From: Paratrimastix pyriformis
Lineage: Eukaryota; Preaxostyla; Paratrimastigidae
Direction: 5' to 3'
NCBI GenBank assembly: GCA_027972325.1
Contig: JAPMOS010000298.1
Location: 1-32,282 of the forward strand
DNA length: 32,282 nt
A program made the translations under genes and the position numbers. Positions within the stretch are counted from its first letter, which is position 1, and each line of letters starts with the position of its first letter. Below are positions 1 to 9,518 of the stretch, piece after piece. Under the pieces are notes generated by a model. It ran no database searches. It saw only the letters and a program-made list of their open reading frames with translations, and had not been told where the DNA came from.

Positions 1-82
1 CCCCGGTCGCATAGACCCTCGAGTTTTGAATTCCTTTGCCCCGTTTTGCGTCGATTCTCTCGCTGCCTCTTGCTATTTTCCA

Positions 83-479
83 ATGAACAAGACTGAAGAA
101 CAATCTGGGATGACGATGGAGCAAATGGAAGAAGCCGGGAAGATTGAGGAGAAGAAACGGGATGCAGAAGCAGCTGTTGCGCAATCGGAGGCTGCGAGCA
201 AAAGAGACGTGAGGGTAAGGTCAATTTCGCTTTTGTGGTGGGGTGAGGGGGACCTGCATCGGGTCCTGGCCTATCAATGTGATCGTGGTCTTACTGGTAG
301 TTTGTTGGATGATGTCTCTTTTGTCGCAGAGTCCGTGTTCCGGTTCGTTTCAAGCCTCTGGACTCGTCCTCGCCCAACTATCGAAACTTGACATTGGCAA
401 TGGAGAGGATGGATTCGCTGAGCCGCTTGTGGAGGCTCCTACCCCTCCTTTGAGGTGCTCATCTATGAAGACGATTTAG
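83..479 (+). CDS. Possible small two-exon gene, unknown function
   Basis: An ATG at 83 opens 44 codons rich in Glu, Lys, Met and Ala (MNKTEEQSGMTMEQMEEAGK at the start), which look like a short charged helix. A good donor (GTAAGG, 215-220) and a pyrimidine-containing acceptor (CAG, 327-329) would remove a 115-nt intron in phase 0. The second exon would run 330-479, ending at TAG, for about 93 residues in all. No family is recognised. An unspliced frame also stays open to 391, and another frame after the acceptor is open to about 450, so the exon model is tentative. It could be the 5' part of a decayed element rather than a host gene. Confidence 0.25.
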
Positions 480-691
480 AGCTATTGGACAAGTTTTGTG
501 GGGTGAAGGGATTGGACATCCTGGACCACCGAATGGAGGAATTACCTGAGTCGCGCTCAGCCACTACGATTGTTGGGGACTTCTCCTGGAGTTGCTCCTG
601 AAAGCGATTAGGAAGCCAATCCTGGCTGCTTTGTGACTGGGAAACAAGTTCATGGCAAGGTCTGTCAGGTGGGGTTGGGAATGATCATCTC

Positions 692-1081
692 TTGGTAGGT
701 GCAAGACCCTATGATGAAGGTGTTCCGTGTGCTATGTGTGGTGAGGGGCCCGCCAGTGTGGCCATCGGTCGTGGCGGGTCGCCGGCCGATTTTGCCGGGG
801 AGCGGTCGGAGCAGTTCGAGAATGTGCCTGGCAAGACGGTCATCGTGCTGCGGCCGGCTGGTTGCAGATCGGTGGCCGACGTGATGCGGTGGTTTGCGAC
901 GAGCAGTCTCACCGCCCCGGACCAAATCAAACTGAAGGATCGCGATTTGGATTCGGGGCGGTGGGACGGGGCTTCGTCCTCCGCATCCCGACCGACGAGG
1001 TCCCCAGGGCCCGGGCTATGGCGCGGAGGGGGCAAGAAGTGGGGGCTGTTGTTGTTGCGGATACGGGCGGGCTGTGAGTGA
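692..1081 (+). pseudogene. ORF1-like fragment, possibly LINE RNA-binding protein
   Basis: Two overlapping frames (692-1081 and 862-1077) carry protein-like sequence. The first holds a stretch around KTVIVLRPAGCRSVADVMRW, and the second a stretch around GFVLRIPTDEVPRARAMARR. The order (hydrophobic strand with 'RPAG', helix, then a second strand with 'GRGFVLRIP' and a helix) resembles the RRM-like half of Gag-like ORF1 proteins of I/R1/Jockey-type LINEs. That family match is an inference from pattern, not a proven similarity. The switch of frame near 950 suggests one indel. It lies about 2.3 kb upstream of the LINE coding region and on the same strand, so it may be that element's ORF1. Confidence 0.3.
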
Positions 1082-2461
1082 AGGAGCTGGGCGGGTTGTG
1101 GACGGGTGCGTGGGGGTGGGCAGCTGCTGTGATCATCGGCCCCCCCATTTCTCCCTGTCCTTCTGTGTTGGCACTGTCTGAAAACGAGTGGAAGGGAGCT
1201 GGTGAAGGGGTGCGAAAGGGGACTGGGTGGAGAATAATGGAAGGGGTGGGCGCAATTGGAGAGGTGGATCGTGCAATTGCGAGTTTTGTTTGGGGGCACG
1301 ATGTATTCGAATACCGAAAAACGAGGGAAAGGGGCGAGGAGATATGGGAAAAGGGAAAGAAGGGGTGGGGGCTTGGTTGGAATGGGGAGGGGAATCATTA
1401 TGCAACTGAGGGGTGGAACAGATGGTGGAATTGGTGGAGAGGTGGAAGGTAAAATTGGGTGGGTGGAGATATCACAGACAAGAAGGAGGGGAACGGGGTG
1501 GGTGGGGAATTAATAAAGGGGTAAATGTAGTTGATCCAAAGAGAGGGGCGAGAAGCGTGGCTGTCTGGGTTGGATAAAGACTGGTAATGAGAACTGGGAA
1601 TGCTGGTACGGAGATGGGGAAGACCTCTGGAAGGGCGATGGGGCCGGTGGTGGACGGGAGAGAGATGGGATCAGGAGGGTTGGCGGGGGTTGGGATGGCT
1701 GTTTCTCCCGCGTTTCTGGTGGGCTGAGCGCCCCTACTTTCCAACTGTGGTTGGATGGTGTGCCGGCTTGGTGTGGTGGCTGCATTGGGTGGCGGCTGCC
1801 CTCAGGTTGGTGTGGTATGTCTAGCCGATGTCTCGTTGGTCTGTGGATGGAGGAAGATGGATGGAGAGTTTCTAATCATGCTTTGATCATAGTCTCCCGG
1901 CTGGACAGAGTGCTTTGCCTCGGAGGTGGGCCCTGTCTGGTGTCGGAAATAACTACCGGTTTGTTGGTTGTTGGGACGTCTGGCAGCGGCTCATCCTTAG
2001 AATTTCAGATATCTGGCCCCTGAGATGCCTGTCTGACCGTCTGGTCAGATGGAAGATCCTTCTCTGGGATGTTGCTGACGCGGCACGTTCTTTGGGAGAG
2101 AGTCTGTCTTTCCGGTATTCTTTTTTGTCATCTTCAGAAACTTTTAGGAATGTGGCCGCTGATTCTGTTAAGGCTGGTCAAGGGCAGCCTGGTTATTGTT
2201 TTGAGGCTTTCCTGGAATGGGGTTGGTCTGTGTGTACCCTCTTTTCAGTCATCCAATTCCAATACTGGACTCAGCAGATGGGAGCTCCAATGCCTGCATC
2301 CGCACAAAACCTCCGAATGAATGGGCAACTTTGGACGACGTCTGAAGGTCTGTGAGTATTCATTTGTTACAGTTTACTCATTTCTGAGATCGATGATCTC
2401 GGTAGGACTGGTGGTGACGCTAGGGCCGGTCAAGGGGTCAACGGTCAAACCAGGACCCTAA
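1082..2461. other. G-rich stretch with no recognised gene
   Basis: The + strand is strongly purine/G-rich (many GGGTGG, GGAGGG and GGTGGA runs). Frames open by chance on both strands. The longest later one, 1915-2355 (+), is Trp/Ser/Leu-rich and matches nothing I recognise. The reverse frames are the Pro/Ser-rich shadows expected opposite purine-rich DNA. It may be decayed element sequence. Confidence 0.5.
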
Positions 2462-2485
2462 CACCCGCAGCGGTTCCTGCGGGTG
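2462..2485. other. Perfect 9-bp stem hairpin
   Basis: CACCCGCAG (2462-2470) and CTGCGGGTG (2477-2485) are perfect reverse complements with a 6-nt loop. Just upstream lie a second small palindrome (GAGATC-GAT-GATCTC, 2386-2400) and three GGTCAA words between about 2424 and 2450. No gene context explains it; it could be an element terminus or an RNA structure. Confidence 0.5.
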
Positions 2486-2599
2486 CTGGAAGGAGGGGCC
2501 GCTGGGCTACGTCGGCGGGATGCCCTAGGGATCGTTACCCTGGGGTGGCCAGAGAGGGTCGAGGACAACCTGGCTAAAATGTGGCAGGCAAACCTCACC

Positions 2600-2885
2600 G
2601 AGTGGTACGAGGAAAACCCCGATGGGGACAACCTCAAGAAGGAGGAAAACCCGCCGTCGGGGACAACCTCAAGGGCATCGCTGGGCGACACCGGCTGGGT
2701 GGGGATGGACACGATGGAGGAAAACAAGGGGACAACCTCAAGAAGGAGGAAAACCCGCCGTCGGGGACAACCTCAAGGGGCATCGCTGGGCGACATCGGC
2801 TGGGTGGGGACGGACACGGAGGAAAACCCAAGGGGACAACCTCAGAAGGAGGAAAACCCGCCGAAGGGACAACCTCATGAGGAAG
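2600..2885. repeat. 104-bp tandem repeat, about 2.5 copies
   Basis: The phrase GGGGACAACCTCA recurs at 2624, 2728 and 2832, a period of 104 bp. Shorter sub-repeats (GGAGGAAAACCC and ACAACCTC) occur inside each unit. A 221-codon frame (2483-3148, +) runs through it, but its composition follows the repeat and I do not call it a gene. Confidence 0.8.
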
Positions 2886-3421
2886 GAGCAGAGGAGAACC
2901 CGACTTTGGGGAAAACCTCGATGGTGGGATGGAGGACGATGCCGGGGATGGGAATGCGGCACAGGCTGGCGACATCGGGGCATACTACTTTGGCTCAGGT
3001 GGCTGGGGCTGGCTTCCTTTTGCTTACGGTCTGTGCGAATGTTTTCCTTGTTGCCGTTTGCCTTGTAGACTCCTTTGAGTTTCGGCAGTGCTCTTGGGAC
3101 AGGGAGGTTTGGAAGGGAGACTGGCTCGGATATCATGGTTGCAAGTGATAATGTACGCTTGGGGGGGACTTGGAAGGGCTCGCATGCCAGGCCAATTGGA
3201 ATTTTATTGTTGACCGATTTAAGAGATGGGTGGGGATGAAGGAGGGGGTGGAAAAGGGGGTGGGCTGACATTGACTTGGCTGAGTTTTGAAAAAGCTGGT
3301 TGGGTTGGTTGAGTTTTATTGTGACGATGACATGGTGGAGGCGGTGGGGAGCAGGATTGCTATGGAGGTGGAAATGGAGTGGGGAGGGTGATGGAGAGCT
3401 GGAGGATGGTAATGGGGCGGA
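2886..3421. other. No feature recognised
   Basis: GC- and G-rich DNA between the tandem repeat and the first LINE coding block. It may be LINE 5' untranslated sequence. Reverse frames here (2738-3538, -) look like shadows. Confidence 0.4.
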
Positions 3422-4150
3422 ATGTATAGAGGAATAGTTAATGTCACTGGCCACCGGTGCTGGATCAGCACGGCCCTCCAGGTGGTTGAGGCGGCTGGGG
3501 GGGTGGGGGAGTTGTACGAGATATTGCGGGGAGGTCATGGGACCCTGGAGTGGGAAGAAGGGGTGTGGAGGGGAGGGACGAGGGGTTTGGACGAAGGGCA
3601 GGATGGGGAAGCGGAGGAGGCCCTCGTTGAATTGCTGCGGAGGTCTGGGATAGCGGCAAAGGTAACTGTGGAAGTGGAGGACACATGTCAGGAGTGTGAG
3701 CTTATGAGTAGCGGAACGGAGAGAGAGAAGCGATCTAACGGTGAGATTGGGCGGGATCTTGGAGAAAATGAGTGACGCTGTGGGAAGGGTGATCCTTTCA
3801 AATCAGAGGATACGAAAAGGTGCCCTGGGTGTGGGGTGGATCGTTGGCATGCGAGGGAGGAGCGGGTGGTGGGAACAGAGGGTGTTATGGTCGTCCAAGT
3901 GACGCGGGGTAGGGAAGGGATGGTTGATAAGAGGCAATGGAGGGTCCAGCCGGATGTGGTGGAAGTGGGCGGTAAGGTGTATCACATGGTAGCGGTGGCG
4001 GAGTTTTGTGGGAGAAGGGGGGGTGGGCGACACTGGGTGGCGGTCAAAAGATGGAGACCAATGGTGGAGGTTTAATGACAGCAGGGTCGGAGAAGTTGGG
4101 GAAGAGGAAGCAAGTCATGGAGATGTGTTCCTATATGTGGAGGGGGCAGG
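3422..4150 (+). pseudogene. USP/UCH-like cysteine protease domain (peptidase C19)
   Basis: USPs cleave ubiquitin from substrates using Cys and His boxes. A Cys box is seen as NVTGHRCWISTALQVV (Cys codon 3458-3460), matching the family pattern GNTCYxNSxLQ. It is followed by a QD box (GQDGEAEEALVELL, about 3595-3640). The zinc-finger pairs of USP fingers follow: CQEC (about 3684) and, in another frame, CPGC (3821-3832). A His box then reads GGRHWVAV (His 4031-4033), and the next frame gives WWRFNDSRVGEV and the end strand GDVFLYVEGA. The order and spacing fit a short USP of about 240 residues. There are at least two frame changes (after 3775 and near 4045). The domain sits upstream of the endonuclease, so it may be ORF1, or the N-terminus of ORF2. 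Confidence 0.7.
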
Positions 4151-4499
4151 AAAGAAGTCGGCCCTGGGACCGGCGTTCGGAGGTGTGAAGATGCAGATGG
4201 GAGGTGGGAAGGCTGGGGAGCGGGGATGGGCCGGGGCGGAGCAGTGCATGGGGGTGGGTGTGGGAAGCTGGGGATAGTTACCCGAAGTCAGGGTGCCTGC
4301 GGGGAGGAGAGGGGTGAAGGCGCGGAAGGAGGGAAAAGGGATGCGCAGAGGAAGAAGAGGCAAAAGCGAAAATGCTGGATATTGAGCGGGTGTATGTGAT
4401 GAAGGCGGAGGCGGAAGAATTTTGTGGGGTGGAAAAGTGGTGCTGCGGAAAAAGGAGGCTAACTTGAGGGCGGGGCTGCCGGGGAAAGAGGAGGATCGG

Positions 4500-5225
4500 G
4501 TGAGGGTGGTCGGATGGAATGTGCGGGGCTGGGCTCGGAATGGAAAAGAAAAATGTAGAAGATTTGCTGAAGGTGGGTCGAACGGACGTAGCTTTGCAGG
4601 AAACGAAAGGAACGAGGGACAATAAAGAATTTCTGCAGGAAAAATGGATGAAGGGGTGGTGCTGGAGGAGCTCTGTGGCGGAGGAGTCTGTTAAGCGGCA
4701 CCCGAGAGGGTGATGATTGGGTATAGAAAAACACTGCAAGTGGCAGTTCGAAAGATTACGGAGGTGATTCCTGGTTATCTCATGTTTATGGACTGGACGG
4801 AGGGGAAGAATCAGATGAGACTCATCAACATGTATTTTCCTACTGGGGACGGAGAGGCGAACGTGAGGGTAAGGAGTGTGATCTTGGAGCGGTTGGAGGA
4901 GTGTGTGGCGGGGGCGTCGGATGGGAGAGGAGTCGTGGTGTACACAGATGCGAACGGATGGGCTAAGGAAGGAGGGAGCAAGAGAAACTGGGATTGTATG
5001 ATGTGGCGAAGATGGTTGGGAAGGCGGGGAGATAACATCCGGAGCCGGAAGGGTGGGACGGTGGCGAAAGAGGAAGAGCATGAAGGGAAGGGGGGGCCCG
5101 GTTGGATTTGTGTCTGTCGACGCAGGGGACAATGGGGAGGGTGCTGGACAATTTGTTTGTTTGGCGGAATGATGAGATTCAGTGGCAGGCGGTCACGGAT
5201 CACCACATGATTGTAACGGATCTCG
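4500..5225 (+). pseudogene. LINE AP-type endonuclease domain
   Basis: This domain nicks target DNA to start target-primed reverse transcription. Visible motifs in order are VRVVGWNVRGW (about 4501; the usual N-terminal WN.RG), TDVALQETK (about 4585; catalytic Glu), RLINMYFPTGDG (about 4817), GRGVVVYTDANGWA (about 4924; metal-binding D-x-N) and, in a third frame, TDHHMIVTDLE (about 5195; the terminal DH motif). The motifs are spread over three frames, showing several indels. ORFs 4519-4713 and 4710-5210 hold the main parts. Confidence 0.8.
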
Positions 5226-5422
5226 AAACATGGCGCCCTCTGCGGTGAAAATGGCTCGGAGGAAGGTGGCCATCTGCCTTCCCGGACGGATGTGGAGGCA
5301 CTGTTGCGGGACAAGAAGGAGGAGTATGATGTTATGGTTGGGAAAATGGAAAAGTACCGTGGGAAGGTTGCGCAAATGTTGCGAGAGGCAGCTGTGAAGG
5401 GGAGGAGCCATCATTTGAACAG

Positions 5423-7483
5423 ATGAGTGAGTTTCTTCGGGTGACAGCTGGCTGCGTTTTCGGCTATAGGGATGTGATGAATACGGATCGAGATTTTGAG
5501 CCTTTCAGGATAAAGAAATTGAGGAGGAGAGCGCTGGCGGAGGAGGACTTGAGTAAGAGGAAGGAGATGTTGAAACAGCTGGCGAAGATGAGGTCGGTGC
5601 ATTATGGTAAGAGATAGGGCATTGGAGGGAAAGCGCAAGCGTATCTATAAGGGTATCATGACGGATGGTGCGGCGCCAATTACAACCTACGTGACTCGAA
5701 ATGCGGAGGGGAAGATGGACAGGGTGGTGTCGGACCCGGCGGAGGTTAAGAGGGGATGGTGGGGTTTCATGGCGGGAAGCTGCCGGTGGGGGACGGGGGC
5801 AAGAGACTGAAGGAGGTAACGGGAGGCGTGGGTGGAAGGGTAATTATGGCCCCTCTGACGACGCATGATATCCAGACAATACTGGGGGCTTTGCCGGACG
5901 GGAAAGCGGCTGGCCCGGATGGAGTGACGGCGGAGATGGTCCATGCTTGTCAGGACGAAATTAAGGAGTGGTTGGGGAGGCGATACAACGAGATGTTGCA
6001 GAAGTCTGAGGTTCCTGAGGAGCTGAAACTCAGCTCGGTCTATATGGCAATCGCAGACGGAGCATCCGGGGATCCGGCGGGAAGAATACAGGTCTTTTGA
6101 AAGGACTGCAGGTAGTGATTGCCTCGAGATTTCAAGACTGGTGCGTTGAAAAGGGGTATTCGGGGCGGAGCAGTTTGGTTTCCTGAGGGATCGGAGGATT
6201 GAGACGCCGATTGCCGAGATTTTGGGGTGTTGACGGACTCGAAGATTATGGGAGGTAAGGAGTTCCACATGTGCGCGCTAGATATAAGAAAGGCCTATGA
6301 TACAGTTGACATGGAGGCGCTCAGAAGGGGTTGAGAAGGATGGGGGTGGAAGAGGAATTTGTCAGGTATGTGGACAGCTTGTATGAGGGGAGAAAGGCGC
6401 GTGTGATCACGGGGTACGGGTTGACGGATAGCTATGACATTGAGAGGGGAATTAGTCAGGGGGACCCGTTGTCCTGCCTGCTGTTTATCTCCTTCATGGA
6501 GGAGTCTTGGCGGAGGTGAGACGACAGGAGGGGCTATATTCTGGATAGCGGCAGGAAGGTAAAGGTGTTGGCATTTGCGGACGACATTATGTTGGTGACG
6601 AGAACAAGGGAACAGATGGTCCGTTTGGTGAATACGGTAAGGCGGAAAGTGGAAGAGGCTGGTATGGAGCTGTCGTGGAGCAAGTGTGACTACCTGTGTG
6701 GCGGGGTGAAGGGAAGACGGACTTGGATCTGGGAGAGGTCGGAAGATCAGAGTGCAGCAAAAGGTGGAGCAATTCGGTATCTTGGGATATGGATAGATGA
6801 GGAGATGAACATGAAGGTCAACACGGAGAAGGTGATCCAGAAAATGTGTGGGCGACTGCACAGGCTCATGGACAAGAAGGTCCCTCCGAGGTTGATGGTG
6901 CAAATGATTAATGAGTGTGTCTCGACTTGCCTACAATACACGGCGAGGCAGTGCCCAATGCCGACAAGGGACTTGAAACACTGAAGCAGAGATATGCGAG
7001 GGTGTTCAGGAAATCGGAGGTTGTATTGAAATGCGACCCGGCAGAGGTGCTGTTCTTTCCGGAGGAGGAAGGGGGTATGGGGCTGAAGGACCCGATTGAT
7101 GTCCATGATATGATGGTGATGACACAAATTCTGGGGAGGATGGCGGACGAGCAGGGGTGTGGAGTGGTGCTGAGGAGGAGATCGCGCTGCTGCAGAAATT
7201 GTGGACGACGCGTGAGCCGCTGTTGGATGATGCAGGGAAGTGGGTACGGGCAGGAGAAGATGCCGGGGTGGTGATTGGGGCGTTGCAGGTGATGCACAGG
7301 AGAGACATGGCGATCCTGAGGGACGGTGAAAACTGGGGAGGAAGTGAAGTACGGCATGCCGACGACACTGGAAGAGATGGCGGAGCCCTGCAAGATAACA
7401 AAGCACAGACAGACCCTCATGAAAGGAAGATTCGGAGTGTGGCGGACCTCATCATAGGGGAAGATTTCATTGGAAAGGGGTGA
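5423..7483 (+). pseudogene. LINE reverse transcriptase domain
   Basis: It copies element RNA at the nicked target. The linker (5423-5617) is charged and helical. RT motifs follow: GKAAGPDGVTAEM (about 5910), a block with EQFGFLRDRR (about 6167), CALDIRKAYDTVD (about 6275; first catalytic Asp), GISQGDPLSCLLF (about 6450), VLAFADDIMLV (about 6569; catalytic FADD), a GMELSWSKCDY block, IRYLGIWIDEEMN (about 6770) and the thumb-like region with GGMGLKDPIDVHDMM (about 7072). Main frames are 5756-6100, 6331-6519, 6565-6984, 6915-7274 and 7157-7483. Frame shifts fall between them, and the motif order is complete. The catalytic Asp pair is intact. Confidence 0.9.
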
Positions 7484-8000
7484 TGCCGCAGTATGTGGAG
7501 ATGATCAAAAGCGGGTGTCTGTATGGTAACAGGGTGAGTCCGGACTATCTGCAATTGGCGAGGCGGATTCGGAGGAGGAGTCGGCGGAGGAGGGGCGGAA
7601 GAGGCGGAGAGTGGAGAAGGAAAGGAGGAAGGCAATGCAGATAAGGGAATGAAGGAAGGAGTGAGGGGAGTCGGGGTTGGGGCGGTCGGGGGAAGCGAAA
7701 CCAAGAGTCAAGAGGCAAGCAAAGTTGCAGTGCGTCGGGGGAAGGTATGGTGAAACAGAGGAAACATGGGAGGGAGGATGGGGTGGGAAAGGGGGGAGAG
7801 TAAGAAGGGAAGGAGCGAAAGAAGATGGGAGGAGGGGGTCGGATGCAGATTGAGGCGAGCGTGAAGAAGAGGGCGGAAGGGCAGGTGGAGGGGGAGGGGA
7901 ACAAGAAGGGGAGGGCGAGGGCTGGTGAGTGGGACGAGGTATTGTGGAAAGGCGGGAGAGTTGATGGCGGAGTGTGATGAGGTGGAAGTAAGAGTGGGTG
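7484..8000 (+). other. LINE spacer between RT and RNase H
   Basis: Extremely purine-rich (GGAGGA/GGGAAG) sequence with no readable protein motif. It is probably a degenerate part of the LINE ORF. The long reverse frame 7708-8490 is its Pro/Ser-rich shadow. Confidence 0.5.
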
Positions 8001-8004
8001 GAGC

Positions 8005-8611
8005 CAGAGGCGGAATGGAGGTTGTTTTATACTGATGGGAGTGCGACAAAGCCGGAAGGAAAGACGGGCGGCGTTCGCGGTGATTGAGATTAAAAATGGG
8101 GCGCTGGCGGTGAGAGCGGGAGGAGGTGTTCGGGTCGGGGCAGACTAACAATGAAGCGGAGTTGGAGGCTATTCTGGAGGCTATTCGGATTGGACAGGAT
8201 GCGAATGTGGAAGTGAGAACGGACAGTAAAGTGGCAAAGGGTGGGTTGAGGGACTGATAAAGGGTTGGTGGAAACCAACGGATCTGATAGAATCGAAGGC
8301 GGAGGGACTGCTGCGGAGGGGCAGCGGATTGTGAAGGAGCATCGTGGAGATACGACTGGTCTGGGTTAAGGGACATCAGGAAACTAGTGCGTCGCTGGAT
8401 GCGGAGGAACAGATTGGCAGACAAGATTGCGGGACGGAGCATAAAGATGGAGCCGAGCGTGGTGCCCGAAGAGAAAGGATGGGGATTCAAGCTGGTGCGG
8501 AGAAGTGACGGGAAGGAGGTGGAGACAGACTTCAGAGAGGTGATGAAGGAATGGGGAGGAAAAGTCGCATGTGGAGGGCGGCTCGTAAAAGAAAAAACGA
8601 GATTGTGTTAA
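8005..8611 (+). pseudogene. LINE RNase H domain
   Basis: RNase H removes the RNA strand of the RNA-DNA hybrid. Motifs in order are LFYTDGSATKPEG (about 8022; first Asp), QTNNEAELEAILEAI (about 8141; Glu), VEVRTDSKVAKGG (about 8209; second Asp), VWVKGHQETSASLDA (about 8360; His region) and, one frame over, RRNRLADKIAGRS (about 8400; the terminal N..AD motif). All expected acidic residues are present. Several indels separate the blocks. The presence of RNase H places the element in the I-group rather than L1- or CR1-type LINEs. Confidence 0.8.
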
Positions 8612-8739
8612 TTAACGCAGAGAGTCGCAACGGAGGGATCAACGTGCAAACGATGAGGTGTGAGATGTCAGGGAAGCTGGCGATGATGGCAATCCTGCAG
8701 CGGTATATCACGGCCAACATCCGGTTCTACATCAACGGG

Positions 8740-9430
8740 GAGGGATGGGAAGTGTTGGTGTGGGGTGAGGGACCACATGAACCACTTGGTGTTTGAGTGC
8801 CCAGGGATGGCGGGATGTGTGGGGGAGAGATGGAAAGGGGCGGATGCTGTGAAGCTAATTGAGTGGTTGGACAAGGCGGAGGGAGCTGAAGACCCGGACC
8901 AGCTGCTCGAGGAGAAGTGGGTAGAGCCGATGGGAGAGTGTGTGAAGATAAGGGGCAGGCAGATCACGAAGGTGAGGCTATGGCAATTGATGGAGAGGTC
9001 CCGGGGGAGATGGTTTCGGGCGAGAACATGGGACAGTTTTTGGGAAACGTTCTCGACAGAGGTAGCTGAGATGTGTGACCGATATGAGGAAGGGAAAAGC
9101 ACGACAGTAAAGGAGGGGCGGACGCATATGAGTACGCTGAGGAACCAATGGACGACTCCCCACACTATATCTTCGTTGCTGAGACAGGCGGGAAGCCTAA
9201 CGGTGATGGCGTTTTCGCACCCAGGGAATGCGGATCTCAGTTTCCCAGAGTATAGAACGCCGAGTAAGGAAGACTGGTTCCTGGGAGGTTCGGTGGATGG
9301 GTACGGGCTATTTAAGGAGAATCGGGACTTGTTGATTTATCGGATAAGGGTATCCCTCTCTCCCTCAAAGGACGAAACCATTGGAGTCACGACGCGTGTT
9401 CAGGATTCCACTCAAACATTTAAAGAATAA
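8740..9430 (+). CDS. LINE CCHC knuckle and C-terminal region
   Basis: The frame holding KCWCGVRDHMNHLVFECP has Cys codons at 8753 and 8759, His at 8774 and 8783 and Cys at 8798. This is the C-x-C...H...H...C knuckle found at the end of many LINE ORF2 proteins, thought to bind RNA or DNA. The same frame continues open for about 210 more codons to TAA 9428-9430. The tail is Trp/Arg/Glu-rich (WLDKAEGAEDPDQLLEEKW, then WQLMERSRGRWFRARTW) and then becomes less conserved-looking. An upstream frame 8551-8796 overlaps, so one indel lies just before the knuckle. Confidence 0.7.
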
Positions 9431-9431
9431 A
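9426..9431 (+). promoter_or_regulatory. AATAAA overlapping the LINE stop codon
   Basis: AATAAA contains the TAA that ends the LINE C-terminal frame. It is a plausible poly(A) signal, and the LINE may end shortly after, since retroposon A begins at about 9450. Confidence 0.35.
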
Positions 9432-9518
9432 CAGAAAGTTTAATAATATCCCCGTGGGTTACTATCCTCAGCTCGCGCTCTTTTTGACGCGGAAAAGGTG
9501 AAAGAAAAGTCTGTTAGG

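Larger units (their letters stand above)
3422..9430 (+). mobile_element. Decayed LINE (I-group-like) with a USP-like protease
   Basis: One strand carries, in order, a ubiquitin-specific-protease-like domain (3422-4150), an AP-type endonuclease (about 4500-5225), a helical linker (5423-5617), reverse transcriptase (about 5756-7480), RNase H (about 8010-8450), a CCHC knuckle (8753-8800) and a C-terminal region ending at TAA 9428-9430. EN + RT + RNase H + CCHC is the layout of I-group LINEs. The protease is not usual there. The reading frame changes many times, so this copy is inactive as it stands, although some indels in G-runs may be sequencing errors. The true 5' end is not visible; the ORF1-like fragment at 0.7-1.1 kb may belong to it. 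AATAAA at 9426-9431 overlaps the stop codon. Confidence 0.85.

Noticed and set aside
1915-2355. 146-codon plus-strand frame as a gene
   Set aside because: No recognisable motif, no splice or promoter support, and overlapping open frames of similar length.
4278-8490. Long minus-strand frames opposite the LINE (for example 4278-5132, 5687-6268, 7708-8490)
   Set aside because: They are Pro/Ser/His-rich because the other strand is purine-rich; no motifs, and the plus strand has clear LINE domains at the same places.
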